Assembly (NCBI GenBank): GCA_903813345.2
Contig: CAIIXF020000005.1
Coordinates: forward strand, 9,117,375-9,181,374
Length of the DNA stretch: 64,000 bases
Direction of reading: 5' to 3'
Source of the DNA: Owenia fusiformis
Taxonomy: Eukaryota > Annelida > Polychaeta > Sabellida > Oweniidae
Part shown: piece by piece, positions 1 to 13,020 of the stretch
Numbering within the stretch: position 1 is the first letter of the stretch
Layout: every line of letters starts with the position of its first letter
Notes under the pieces: generated by a model
Told to the model about the DNA's origin: nothing
The model's input: the letters and a program-made list of their open reading frames with translations, nothing else
Databases searched by the model: none
Translations under genes and position numbers: made by a program

Positions 1-490
1 CTATGGGATAAAACATTATAGGGAGAAAGTCAAGACAGATAAAGAATATAAAGGGAACATAGACCAATAGAATATAAGCTTATCTTACATGTTTGATACA
101 GTGGGAGGTTTCTCATCTCAAATATAAATTTATTTATTTAAATTAACATCTCACTTTAAGAGAAACTTCATTGTCCAGCAAATACTGTTTTAATAATATA
201 TGGTTCCTCTAACTAACCTGCATAACTTATTTTCTTTCATAGCTTTCAGATATGACTACATCCTTCGTCAGTGACGTACTGTTTGTTGATTTCCCGCAAC
301 AACAGCTGTCCTTGACAAATACTGTTTTGTTTTCATACCATTAAACCAAACAGAAAATATCTTCTTGTTTAATTGCACTGTTTAATTCAGATTTAAGAAA
401 AAATTATATTATATTTATTTGACACATTATATTTTGACACATATTTCACATTATATAATTAAATAATATTTTGTCATTCATTATTTTCAG
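1..490. other. Intron of the MGAT2-like gene, 5' limit outside window
   Basis: AT-rich sequence ending in the TTTTCAG acceptor at 484-490. No additional MGAT2-like coding segment is visible in any frame. Confidence 0.6.
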
Positions 491-3400
491 ACGCTGCCCC
501 GACTGTGATATTTTAACATTAGGAAACTATGACAAAAACATTAATTATGCAGCCTCTTCTGCAAGGGTATGTGAAGTCTATTTATTTGCATGCACGTTTG
601 GTTTCTGTTTTACACTTTTGATTATCTGATTGAAGTGAGAATCTGGGATAGATGAGCCAAGGGTAACAAAATTGCAAATAAACATTGACGATCGACAAAT
701 CTGTGTGCAAATACCATCTAACATATGTTATCTCATTAGAGACCTATGATATTTTATTAAATTATATGTGTAGATATTTTTTAGTATGTAAAGATATAAT
801 GCAGATCGACAATTTCTAACTTCTATATTCTTAATGCTCATTTGTGCCAAATTACCATAGATTGTTTCAATTAAATAAATCGTGCAAACTGAAATATGCA
901 AAACAAAATTGTATTTCTGGAAATGTACATAAAGAGATTTTCAAATGAAAACGTCAACAGCATATGTTTTATTTTGCTCAATAATGCATGTAATCTGTAT
1001 CAGTTGTTAATGATTTGTACATCATGTTAAAATGCTTTGTTGTTCGTCAACACAATTGTTATTAAATCCTTTGATAACAATCACATCTGTCATTTAGAAT
1101 ATTAAGGAGTCATAATTAAGTTTTATAAATATTCATATTTTTGATTCGCAATGTTTCTTTTTTGAGAAAAAAGCTATAAATCATCTATATTTTTCTATAT
1201 GTGTATTTCTATGTTTGTATTTGTCAGTTCTGTTACTTTTAGTTTTGAAATGAAATGGTTCATTTTGCTTTAATATATTGAAATTATTTTTTAGAACTTA
1301 TATGTTTATTCATCTGTATTTGCTTTGTGTTTGTGCATTTTCTGTATTGTTGCCATAATAATAACACATATTATGTATACATGTATATCCATATTCAGTT
1401 ATCTCCCCAGCATTAAAATAATCAATTGTTTAAAAAGAATTTACATTTAGTTGACAATATCAGTTTCGTCAGAATATTCCATATACGTTTTTTATGAATT
1501 AGCTTCAGCTTAGATTGCTGGGGAGAACACAGCAACTGTAAACAGCTTTGTATGCAGTTGTTGGGTTATGGTTGGTTTGGTTAGGTGTCGAATGCATGGC
1601 AAGTTTGTTTCTTAAAATGGTCTCTCTCAAACCCCTTCCATCCCATCGCAGACATCATGTATTTTGTAGAAAGCAACAGAGTTGATGGCCTGTGTTGTGC
1701 TGGCCAGAGTTGTGTACTGACGATACGTGGTTCCGAGAATCATGTTTGAACCAAATTTCAAAATGGTTACTGAATCTGTTAATCGATAAAAATAGCTAGA
1801 TTGGGGCATGCTTGATATGATTTGTCTAATAAATGTAGAGAATTACAGGGTTTTCTATGGTTCTTTATTTATATTTTGTTGAATCATGACACCCCTTATC
1901 TGGAACTGAATCAAGTTTAAGTTGTGTGCTTGGCATGGAATTTTCTTTGCTCCTTTAAAATGGTTAAAAATAATCATGGATATTTCTAATATCTCATACC
2001 TTTTGGGTACCACTACCTTGCCACAATGGTTAATGGCTGGCCATTTCTTACTTTAAAATAGGTTCTTTTAATTTATTTTCTATATTTAAGTCTTATTTTG
2101 CAATAAAGCAAGGGTTTTCTCTTAAAATGGCATGGGGAATGGTACATTGATTATGTTGATAATTCAAAGCATAATGTTATGAAAATGTATGATTATTAAT
2201 TTTAAAATTCAGAATTTGATTAAGTAAACTATTAAAATTCAGGTTTTGATTTCTATACAATTTCATTTTGTAAACTAAAGATATGATAATGTATGGTTCT
2301 CTGTGCATGACCTGTTTTATGAGGGACCCACCATTAGAACTTAGGGGAGGACCTTCCCTTGTCCAGGCCTACCAGTTTGCAAGGAAAAGAGTGTTTCCAG
2401 CTTGAGTTAAACTTGTGCCTGCACTTATTCTAGAACTGTTCGTAATAGTAAAGCCCAGTGATTGTTTGAAAAAAGGCTTGACTGGAGAAAAAATCATTGA
2501 GTCCAGTGGTTTCGGAGTAAAGTATTTAGCTTGTTGAAGTCACCCCTCATGTTTTAATGGTTGGTGCATAATGTCCTTGTGTTTTGCTACTATGCCAGGG
2601 TCTGTTGTCAGGGCTGCTAGAGTTCCTCCATATACAGCCTACGAGTAAACCCCAGACGGTTGCCTATGTAAGTGTGACCTCAGTGCCATCTATGTGGCAT
2701 GAATGGATTGGGCTCATTTGGAATGCACTTGTTTGTAACATGTTACTTTTAAATGTCACCCTTAATCTGTATAATATGGTCTGAAGTGCCATTTTTAAAA
2801 ATATGAGATTTTTTCATTTTTAATCTATTTAGCTCATCAACTTTCTTTCTGTGGGATTCTGGGTCAATGTCTCTCTCAATAGCTATCTTGCAGTTTATAC
2901 ACACCCCTAAGTGTCTTTTTCATGCACTTTTATGAATGAAATATTGTATGATGAAATTTTTCAAAAAAAGTTACATACATATTGTAATATCTACATTTAT
3001 ATAAAATTTTAAAGATGCAATTTTGAATATATCCTATGTACCATCATAACCAACCAAATTGTTATAAATAATTTATGTGATTACATATGAAAAAAGTTCT
3101 AATTTTAAACTAATATTTGTACCTGGTGTATTTTTGGCATTTTAATGTTTAGAAAAATTGAGAGTTGAATTGCTCTTTCTGCATTTTCAATATGCTCAAA
3201 AACTATTTTGCAAAATAAGAAAATGTATGGATTTTTCAACGGTAAATCTGTGTCAAATCTAACGTTCTTATTTTACACATGACATTTGAATATGTTGAAG
3301 TTCCATATGTCTACATTAAGTTTAATTTCTCATTTTCACAAAAATGTGAATTAGGAAATTATAATTCTGATAGGAGGATGTTTATTTAGGTCACTTCCTT

Positions 3401-6400
3401 CAATTGAAATTGAGAATCAATCAGAAATGACACTTCTTGGAAAAATCAAATGCAGAAAAGGTCTTAGATAAACCCAATAAAATGTTACTCCAGTCTCTAT
3501 CTCTTAAGTTTGTGGAAAATGGTAAATTAAAGGCTATATTGTTTTATTTATTTATGAAAAATGCAGTACTCTAATTTTGGTACAATTTTTTATTTTTTAA
3601 TTATCTTAGGATCTTTATGAATTTTCTTGTGAAGATACATTATGAAGATACATCATGAGCTTTTTTATGTCCAAACCACATGTGGATACATTGTGATGGT
3701 CTCCAACATTTTGAAGGTGTCCAGCAGTCGGTGTTCAGAGTTTGGCATTCGGCATCTGTAACAAATGGCAGGTGTGACATTTTACATGTTAATGCCTTGT
3801 CTCATGTTTGTTTCATGCATTGAACTCATTATATAAAAATCTAAGATTCCATCAATATAATAGAGGAAGAGATTCCAAAATTAGAGTGTTGCAATTTTGT
3901 GTCACCCTGTATCTTAAGATGTTGATAGATTCATAATCTTGAATATACATGTAGATATAAAATTGATGTTATAGATATTTATGTTCATTTATTTATGGTC
4001 AATGGATCATTTATGTTTTGCATAAACAATACTAATAATGTATTGTAATATCATTCCGGATACATACTTTATATTATTTGCATGCTAAACACCAGAAAAA
4101 TTGTTTATAACCTATTGATTGTTTGAAAACAACTAATGTTAAACTTATTGATATTGATCTGCTATAGTTGGTTTAATCTGCACATCTAACAATGTATTGT
4201 ATAATCAGCTATAAATAATTGTTTCTGCCTATGAGATCAGGGCGGCTTATGATACCAGGATGATTTGCATGTCAAATTAACCTTCAGATGAAATATGTTC
4301 AAATATTAAATAGTTGTAGAAAACCATAGGCATATTTTACCAAAATGAATTTTAAGACAAACTGAGTAAATTGAGTGAAATGAGCAATCTGATATGTTCA
4401 CTTTGTTACACAGAAATCTAAAAATCTGTATTTCATAAATTGTTTTCAGAAATGTTTTGATTTATCGTTTACAAAAATGAAATGGCATTTAACCCCCCCC
4501 CCCCCCACACACACATACACTAAATAAAACTATACATGTACAATTTTCACTGTTAATATTATGACTTCTCATCTAACATTGCTTTGTTCAATTGTAATAT
4601 TGCTTCATTAATCATTTGTTAGTGAACCTTTTGTTAGTATTAATCAATTAACTCTTTGACACAGTCACTTTTTTTTAAGAACATCTTAACTAAAGCAAAT
4701 TTTGCCTATTTCTAGTTTACCAGTGATGGATGTACCACATTTAATGCATTAAACTTAACAAAAAGTGCTGCTAGGAAGTGAGAGTCTTCAATCAAATGAA
4801 AGCTCATCCTACCAGACAATATGTGTCTCCATCATGTGTCTCCAATATGTGTCTCCATCATGTGTCTCCAATATGTGTCTCCATCATGTGTCAAACCAAG
4901 TTACTGATTGGCAGATTGGTAGTCTGTGGTCACATGACTGTGTCACTGAGTTAAATTGTTTGAATTCAGCTATACTGTTCCTCGATACTTCTATTTGATT
5001 AAAGTATGACTCAGGGTATATGTGATTTTTAGGCTTTTATAGTGATGTTATGTATTTTTTCAGGTTGAAACCAGTTTATGGGTGTCATCCAAACATAACA
5101 TGGGGATGGCCCTTACAAAAAATGTATGGAACAAAATTAGCAGCTGTGCAAAAGTAAGTCTACTTGTATAACACATTTTAGTAAGAGTTCTCATCGTATA
5201 TTTTTGGGAATGCCTTTGCAAGTTTATACATTCAGGCAATAACTCAAATACCAATTGTCCAATTTTATTTATGCTTCAAAGGCACATTTTCGAGACATAC
5301 CCTGTGAATGTTAAAGATCCGTGTATTCTTGTATCCAGTATTTATTTGGAAAATATTGTTTCAGTTTTAGCAGGGCTACTAGAATTCTGTTTTTCTGTGC
5401 CGCAGCAGCAGAAATGCAGAATTTTCAGTTTTTCAAAAATTTGCAGAATATTGAATTTCTGTTGATTTTTGCAGAATTTTCTCGGAATTCATGCTTTGAG
5501 AACATAAATTGAACTGAGAGCTTTCCTAGCATTGTTTTAGGTGCTTGCAGATCGTAAGATACTGTTTTCTATTACTCCTTGCCTATGTATCATCTCTATT
5601 TTCTAGTAGCCCTAAGTAATCAGCGTATTTGTATCGTCATAACTGAATTTATATTCATGAAACAAAATATATAATATTTGTAAATTGGTTTAAAAGTATT
5701 AGAATGTGTTTTATTGCATAGATAAATAGTTTATGTTAAACAAATAATTTGAAATTGAAATATATTTTCAGGATTTCTGCGAGTTCGATGACTATAACTG
5801 GGATTGGACATTGCAGTATGTAGGCATGAAGTGTATGCCGTCACCACTTAAAGTTCTATATGTGAAATCCCCGAGAGTCTACCATATAGGAGAATGGTAA
5901 GATTGTCATCCTGAGGGAGTCATTTTGAGAAATGTCACTTTCAATATCGTAGATTCAATTGTTTTCATATTCATGACAAAAACCTGGGATGATAAAATAT
6001 TGATCATAAAAATGTAAATTTTTTAAATTGTAATATGTAATCCTTTCATTCTGACACTAAACTTATTTTATTTGAGATTTAATTTTAAAAATACACTTCA
6101 TCATAAAATATTAAGTTTAAAAGATACACCACTGTGTCATTGTGGATTCAAAGAAAGAATTAATCACTTTCATTATTTTATTTGAGATTTAAATTTTGAA
6201 CAAACATTTCATTATAAAATGTATTTTAAAGCGAGATAAATTGCTTAAATTACAGCAACTGTTTGAAGTACAAGTCCATTTAGACTTGATTTTATAATAC
6301 GTATTTCTTTGTTAATTCATGAATTATGATTTTTTATTTTCAGTGGTACACACGCTAAACACAAAATATGTAATCCAAGGGATCGTGTAAATCAAATTAA

Positions 6401-6584
6401 CACTCTACTGAAAAATAACGAACAATTCCTATTTCCTGATACACTCACTTTTAGCCTGAGTCCAGTTCCTAAAATCCGTCTGCCAAAGCCAAATGGAGGT
6501 TGGGGAGATAAGCGGGACAGAGATCTTTGTCGTGATATTATCGCTGGGTTTAAACCTAATTTCACAAGACAAAAAATACATTAG
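491..6584 (+). CDS. MGAT2: MGAT2-like alpha-1,6-mannosyl-glycoprotein 2-beta-GlcNAc-transferase, C-terminal four exons (5' partial)
   Basis: Exons read as 491-566, 5064-5153, 5772-5896 and 6344-6584, all with AG acceptors and GT donors and one continuous frame ending at TAG 6582-6584. They encode about 177 C-terminal residues. Family GT16 (MGAT2) adds a GlcNAc to the alpha-1,6 arm of N-glycans in the Golgi. Recognised landmarks are DILTLG, KHNMGMALT, DDYNWDWTLQY, a Cys-rich stretch around CGTHAKHKICNP, and NGGWGDKRDRDLC near the end; DDYNWDWTLQY and NGGWGD match the vertebrate enzyme as I remember it. The N-terminal membrane anchor and most of the catalytic domain must lie left of the window; I see no further exon in 1-490. 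The first intron shown is 4.5 kb. Human MGAT2 has an uninterrupted coding region, so the split structure is a lineage difference. Family call is firm; exact first-exon phase is inferred. Confidence 0.93.
3674..3800 (+). repeat. GTCACC-type dispersed repeat, copy 1 (decayed)
   Basis: Shares the core GGTCTCCAAC, the CGGTGTTC/GGCATTCGGC segment, TGTAACAAATGGCAGG and TGTTAATGCCTTGT with the copies at 9168, 17005, 19267 and 23697. Confidence 0.7.
4493..4520. repeat. Poly-C / CA microsatellite
   Basis: A run of C residues followed directly by CA dinucleotides, inside the MGAT2 intron. Confidence 0.8.
4819..4892. repeat. 26-bp tandem repeat, about 2.8 copies
   Basis: The unit alternates ATGTGTCTCCATC and ATGTGTCTCCAAT, so it is itself two related 13-mers. 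Copies are nearly perfect, suggesting recent expansion. Confidence 0.85.
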
Positions 6585-7749
6585 CAATAATTGAAGATTG
6601 TGTATTACAGGGGCAAATGATATCAAAGTACTGTTTTCACTTCATTTCATCAGTGGTGGTTAATCAATGATATTATTTGAGAAATATCTCATTGGGTCCA
6701 ATGAATGTAAGTGAGACATTCGCCATTATTATATCACTGTCGAGCTTGCAATTAAATGATTGGTCAAAACTGGGTCACATGTCAGGCGATATTCATTGGT
6801 GGTTCTTATCAAATAAGACAACCAGTGAATATAATATGGATAAATAATTCTAATGATGTGAATACTGGTGCATCTTGCACACGTGATATTCCACAAAACC
6901 TTAGGTATCATCTTCTGAAAGTGTCACAGGTATTCACTGAATTACATGTATTCAACACTCTTCAGCATTTTCGAAATAAGTTAATTCCTTTAATTGTATA
7001 TCAAGATTAAAACAATGGTACATAAGCAAAGGTTTAATGTAAATATTTATGTTTAAACATATGGATTTGGTAGTAATATGATAAAACAAATATTTCACAT
7101 ACTTACCTGTGCATCTTTCACAAGTAATACTAGACTCATATTTCCCAGTCACATGTAGGACATAGACTAATGAGAGACTGAGGAATATGACAGTAATATA
7201 ATAATCCAGAAATCCACAATATTTATTTCATGCAAATCCAACTACCACACCTTATGCAGGAATGTATTCCTGAATTATTTTGGAATTGTAAAGTAATCAA
7301 TTTCTTTGTTTCAAATATTGAGCTTAAAATGAGTCATAAAATGTATAAAGGGTCAGGCTACTCCCATCGTGAGTAGACAACAACTAATGATATACTATTA
7401 GTAATAAATACAGTGTACTTGTAGAACTAAAATAAGTATGAACAAAATAAGAAAGGCATAAGTTCGAGAAACATTGCTAGTAGGAAAACAGAAAGATGTG
7501 CTGATGGGGTTATTTTAAAAGTGTGAGTACAGTGACATTATTGCATTCATTGCTTTGGGACAGTAATATCAAAACATTTGACTGTACCATATTATTTCAC
7601 AGCAGTATAAGTATGCATTAGAAAGCCTTGTAAACGAAATCCAATTTTATAGGAAAAAGTCACACTACACTTGACTACGCAAATATTTTCATGAACAATA
7701 AATAGACAAACATACATAATACAAAACAAGTGGCCATTTATCATGTTTA

Positions 7750-7790
7750 TGTCAGGATGAGCATTTTATGTCAGGATGAGCATTTTATGT
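7750..7790. repeat. 20-bp tandem duplication
   Basis: Two adjacent perfect copies of a 20-bp unit containing GTCAGGATGAGCATT. Confidence 0.8.
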
Positions 7791-8186
7791 GAAGAGGTAT
7801 TAATACTGTAATAAACTAAGTTCAAATTGAACACCTTTTTGGCTGAGAAAAATATTCAATTTTCTTTACTCTAACTAATAGGTTCTTTTATTTAGTCTTA
7901 GGGTATGTAAAGGTGTTCAATTTGTTCTTATATCCTAAGGTAGGGAATACTCAGAATAGATCTGATAATTTGAATCAAAAAAGGTCTTTACCAGTTTATA
8001 AAGGATACATATCCACCTGAGTTGAGATAATGGATATGATATGTATTCTCTGGGGAGATGGAGTTTTATAAACCGGGATATACATACAACAAGGTAATGA
8101 TATATATCCATTGATGCATAACATATATATCCTTGGTTGGATATGATATATATCTACTCGAATTTTAAGATGCTCCTTCAATATGG

Positions 8187-8290
8187 CAAGTGGAAATTAT
8201 GTAAACTCCTTATTTTCAAAGTTGTGGAAATTATGTAAACTCCTTATTTTCAAAGTTGTGGAAATTATGTAAACTCCTTATTTTCAAAGT
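8187..8290. repeat. 34-bp tandem repeat, three copies
   Basis: Three consecutive copies of a unit containing GTGGAAATTATGTAAACTC and CTTATTTTCAAAGT, essentially identical to each other. Confidence 0.9.
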
Positions 8291-9167
8291 CAAAGCAAAG
8301 GCCAATGTGAATTAATGTTGTGATTCTTATCAGAAAGTTGGCAATGAAGAAACAAAACATATATATGAAACAAAACATATAGGCCTATATAATTCCGTTT
8401 GAATCAAAGACTAGAGACAAGTCGAGAATAACTTTCTAAAAGATGTCATTCTATTTTATGCTATCGACATTCCATGTCATGTCTATGATTCTGAAAAAGG
8501 TAATGTCCCCTTTTTCGATTCAGATGAATTGTGACAATTTTGCATCTAATAATTTCATAATCCTCGATATATATAATCAGATACTATAGTATCCCAGCTC
8601 TTTTTGGATAATAGAATAATTATTGCAATTTGCAAGGTAAGCATTTTGCAAGGGATGCTTTTTTGAAAAGATTGCTTTGAAAATAGGAATAGCTTAGTAT
8701 ATCATGATTGAAACTGCTGAATGATATCTCTCCATGATATAAAAGAATTGTATTATTATACGGACCCCTCTTTTAAAGGCAGTATGTATATTTTATTGTT
8801 GATAGTGTTACATATATTTTATTTTATATTTTAGTGTGTTAGTGTTATTTTTGTGTTTTATGTCCCAATGTTAATAAGGCATTATGTTTGCGAAAAATAG
8901 AGCTAGGAGTTCTTGATTAGATGTATCAGCATTAAGTTTTTGATGCTTTATAACTCTTGAGAAAAAAATATATTCATTGTTAGAAAGTAACACTTTTGGG
9001 TGCTGTTTGGAAAATGTAAGAATGAACAAAAATTAATAGAAGGCCAAAGTGTGTTTTTTTGCCTTACATGGTGACATTTGGACAAATAAAAACTAGATGT
9101 GCGTATCCATTTTATGGATGTCCATGAAGTACATAGTTCACCATGTGTGTATATCAAGTGGTGCCAT

Positions 9168-9300
9168 TTTTTATGTCACCACCCATAAGTGGTGACATAT
9201 TGTTATGGTCTCCAACTTTTTTGTGGATGGTGTTTAGCGGTTGGCATTCAGTGTCTGTAACAAATGGCAGGTGGTGACATTTTGCATGTTAATGCCTTGT
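9168..9300 (+). repeat. GTCACC-type dispersed repeat, copy 2 (best preserved)
   Basis: Begins ATGTCACCACCCATAAGTGG and ends in GGTGGTGACATTTTGC followed by ATGTTAATGCCTTGT. The GTCACCAC / GTGGTGAC ends are inverted, as in a short non-autonomous DNA element, although the interior is not palindromic. Confidence 0.75.
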
Positions 9301-9870
9301 TCAAAGGTGTACTTTGGAATCAGAGAGGCACTGACTCCATTTAAATGCATTTAAATAAAGAAGCATAGAATACTGGAGAGGTCAGGATGTTTGCCACTAT
9401 GAGTGGTCTTATAATCAAAACAAACACAGGAAACTCAAAAGATATAGTTGAAGTATCTCTAGTGATAAATATTTGTGTATATGAAGCATAAAACAACTTT
9501 TTGTATTGAGTAGCTGTACTTGACATAACAAAAGGTAAAGTATTCTAGCTCATTTAGAGATGTTAACAAAGTTAGTACATATTGGTATTTTGATTTATTC
9601 CAGTTTCTGTTTTAAATAAAGCAAATGTTTATCAAAGTCCTATTGTTACGATTTGTAAATACGTCATTATTAACTGTGTCAGTCTCACCATCAGGTGGCT
9701 ATTGGCCAAATCGGGTTAGATAACATAGCAGACATACAAAAAGGTCCTCTAAACTTGAAAAATTTATAGATTGAAAGGATCAGTTTTCATCTATCCTTTT
9801 TGAGTTTGATAATTATACCATTTAAGATGAGTGAAAAAAAGTTCATAAAATATATTACCTATTCAATGTA

Positions 9871-10049
9871 CAGTAAAACCTGTGTACAGTGAAAACCTAT
9901 GGAGCTGCAAAAATGTGTTCACTGTAGGGAGGTGTTCACTACAGAGAGGCGATTTTATAAAGAAGTCAGTGGACTATGTGCTGAGAATGGGTGTTCGCTA
10001 GACACAGGTGTTCACTAGAGAGAGGTGTTCACTGAGACAGATTTTACTG
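9871..10049. mobile_element. TA-flanked MITE with CAGTAAAACC termini, copy 1
   Basis: 179 bp starting CAGTAAAACCTGTGTACAGTG and ending in ATTTTACTG, with TA immediately outside both ends. The interior repeats GTGTTCACT several times. The TA duplication and CAG start suggest a Tc1/mariner/pogo-type non-autonomous element; a second copy is at 20243-20415. Confidence 0.8.
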
Positions 10050-10889
10050 TATTTCACTTTTTATGATTTTATAACCTGGTCCCTCTATTCAGGGAATCTA
10101 CCCACCCTAGAAATCACATTTTCAAAGTCAAATAGATAAACAATTTTGAAACCATATTTTTGTAATTTTGTATGTTGATTTTGTGAAGTTATCAAAACAA
10201 AGAAAATGTCTTACCTAGTAGAGAATGTGGTAAGTAGTCTAAAGTTACAAATACTAAGAAGAAAGTAGAGTATTTTTCATTTCATAATTCATTATTTGAA
10301 TGCATTTTTCTATGTACCCCACTTTCAAAAAGGTCCTGTGGGCCTATTACAAGTGTATTAGTGAGAAACTTTAGTCTAAAGTTAAAACTTTGTATTATTT
10401 TTAATGGGGTATTTTAGGACTAGTTAGAGGTTGAGCCATTTTTATAGAGTTCAACTTACCCTTACTTAGAAATGAAAGTAGAATTAAATCTCTAGTCTAA
10501 TTGTAATATATCTCAGAAAAATGTAAAACAGAGATACATAAATGTTTATTTATTTTGTCTCTGCATGAATAAACAATTTTATTTGTTTAATTTTTGTCTG
10601 TGCTTTGTTAACACTTTATTTACATTTGTCAGAGTATTATGCTATATTTGCATTCAAATTAGAGTTACTTGTTATTAGATAGCAATTGTTGAAATATGTT
10701 ATACTTTATGAGATGAAACTAACGACTGTATGCAGTGTAAAATCTATTATAAAACTGTAAAATAATTCCAATTTTAGTGAAATGTGATGTTTTTAATGTG
10801 AGGCAATAATGTATAATAAATTACAAGATTGTATTTTAAAAAATAAACATTCTGTTTTTAATGTAATTTGAATGAAATTAAAGCTGATA

Positions 10890-11240
10890 TTGTGAATACC
10901 CTTGTACACACCCTCACATCTACAAGAGACTTTTTTAATAGACACCCATCATCTGTAAGATACACTTTAAATTAAAACCACACATCTGTTCAATTACCCT
11001 TAAAATATACACCCCGGGTATATTAGATACCCTTAAAAATAGACAACCCACATCTCCAGTTAGATACCCTTTTAAATAGACACCCCAAATCTGTTAGATA
11101 CCCTTTAAATGAGACAATCCGCATAATTAGATAACCTTTAGACACCCCACACGCATACATGTATAAGATAACCTTTAGACACCCCACACGCATACATGTA
11201 TAAGATAACCTTTAGACAACCCACATGCATTAGATACTCT
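10890..11240. repeat. Degenerate tandem array of about 35-40 bp units
   Basis: Repeated variants of TAGATACCCTTTAAATAGAC followed by ACCCCACATC. The last three units (from about 11125) are almost identical to one another, with TAGACACCCCACACGCATAC as their core. Confidence 0.75.
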
Positions 11241-12114
11241 TCAAATAGTTATATGAGGGCTGGTTGTCATGTCATAATTGGAAGATTATTTAACCTATTT
11301 ATGATGACATGAACAGCTAACAAGAGATCAGTTTTTAATCATATATATTTCCATATGACTAGTAGAGTACAGTATACACGTATGGTGCAAAATAAGTTTA
11401 GTCTAATTTCTAATTTCAAAACTACACTAAATACATTTCAGTAACTAGGCCATTTACACGCCAATAGTACTATTTAAATGGACAAAAAGAGAAAGAAATG
11501 AGTTGGAAGTGAGTTTTCAGAATATTCAACAGTTTTGACTTCATTTGACATTAATCTTAGATTTTTTAGGTGACATGAAAATGAAAAAAAATGTCACCCC
11601 TATTCAATTCCATTGAATTTGCACATTTCTGTGGCTTAATCTTCAATAACAAAATTTCATCAAATACCTTAAGCATATATCTCTTCTTTTTAAGAATAAA
11701 ATTAGGACTCATAAACGGTTAATAAAAGATTGACATTTTACAATCTCTTCTCATTCCTTTTAAACATAGAGCTATTTCATTTTTTTCACTAAAATATTTG
11801 TTTTCTTCATAATTTGTTTTCTTCAAAATTTGAGATTGTTTCATGGTGTACCTAATGTAGTGGTGTACATGCGTTACACCACTAATTTATGAATACCTAA
11901 AATCATCAAGAAAAACAACTGTAAATACAGTTTTGAGATAAGTCACCATTATGCTAATCCATCAGACTAATCAAATATATCTTAAAGAGGTATTATGTGT
12001 TTGTGTATATATCTTATATGTTAAAGAGGCACACATGGATATATCATTTTACAGAAGCATGTCACACACTATCAACAAGTGATACTAACAGTTTCAAGGT
12101 GACTTATTTGATTA

Positions 12115-12601
12115 CTGTAAAACGGGTATTGTTAGCGAGGGGTAATTGTTAGCGATTGTTAGCGATCGCTATAGTTTCGCTAAAAATTCAATTCGCTAAA
12201 ATAAACCGGGGCTAAAATAAACTGGGCGCTTTTGCAAATTCCCAGGAAACTACATGAATACTAGTATTTAAGGAGCTTTTCGTTCAGTGCTCGACTTCCG
12301 GATTGTAATTTGAGATTAGTTTGGACCGAAAAATTGAAATGCTACCGTGATTTTGTGATTAGTCAGATGAGATTACAGTAGTTTGGACCAATACCATGTG
12401 CGTTAGAAGTCTTACATTTTGATAATTCCTCTGTCATGTCCGTTATTCATTCTTCTGCCATAAATGATAAAATTTCTAATGCATTTCGCTAATTTGATTT
12501 TTAAAGATTAATCTTCATTTCGCTTAAATTTCCCGCGCTCAAACCCCCTAAAATTGAAAAATCGCTAAAATTCCCCGGTGTCAAAATTACCCGTTTTGCA
12601 G
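12115..12601. mobile_element. 487-bp TA-flanked MITE with CTGTAAAACGGG termini
   Basis: Left end CTGTAAAACGGGTATTGTTA and right end ATTACCCGTTTTGCAG are inverted copies, with TA on both outer sides (12113-12114, 12602-12603). Subterminal TTAGCG / CGCTAA words recur on both arms. No coding frame, so it is non-autonomous. Confidence 0.85.
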
Positions 12602-12855
12602 TATTTAAGTCATCAGTCTTTATTAATTTAGCACTGTTTAATTAATTAAATTTATTTTTGGTCATTTCTACAATTCTGGCAGTGCCAAAAGCGACACCAA
12701 TTTAATTTGGTGACTTTTAACATGACTGTAACAAGGAACCCTTGGCTCGAGACAATCAGTATTCAAAACATCAACTGACACAAATAACAATAAAAATTAT
12801 GCACTGTGCCTAGAACTCTTAAGAGTCAGGAACAAATCTCTTCAGTCTTAGGCAA

Positions 12856-12861
12856 TTTATT
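12856..12861 (-). terminator. Possible polyadenylation signal for ADO
   Basis: AATAAA on the minus strand about 160 nt after the ADO stop codon. Confidence 0.45.
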
Positions 12862-13020
12862 GAATGGATTTGTTAATGATAGTAATGTTCCATACATGCG
12901 ATATGGTAATTCAGCAAATGTAAACCAGGGTAGCAGTCCAAACATAGATAAGTAGCCTAGCAAACATTGCAACTCTAGTACATCCATGTACCAACGCCAT
13001 CAAAATCATTAGGTACATCT

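Larger units (their letters stand above)
567..5063. other. Large MGAT2 intron (4.5 kb)
   Basis: Non-coding. It holds a decayed copy of the dispersed GTCACC-type repeat near 3674-3800, a C-run followed by CA repeats at 4493-4520, and a 26-bp tandem repeat at 4819-4892. Short open frames here have no splice or family support. Confidence 0.6.
6585..12850. other. Intergenic region between MGAT2 and ADO
   Basis: About 6.3 kb without a convincing exon. A possible ATTAAA polyadenylation signal for MGAT2 lies at 6751-6756. The rest holds small tandem repeats (7750-7790, 8187-8290, 10890-11240), a GTCACC-type repeat (9168-9300), and two TA-flanked inverted-repeat elements (9871-10049, 12115-12601). 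Confidence 0.6.

Noticed and set aside
8187-8290. CRISPR-like array
   Set aside because: Three direct repeats without spacers; a simple tandem repeat in animal DNA.
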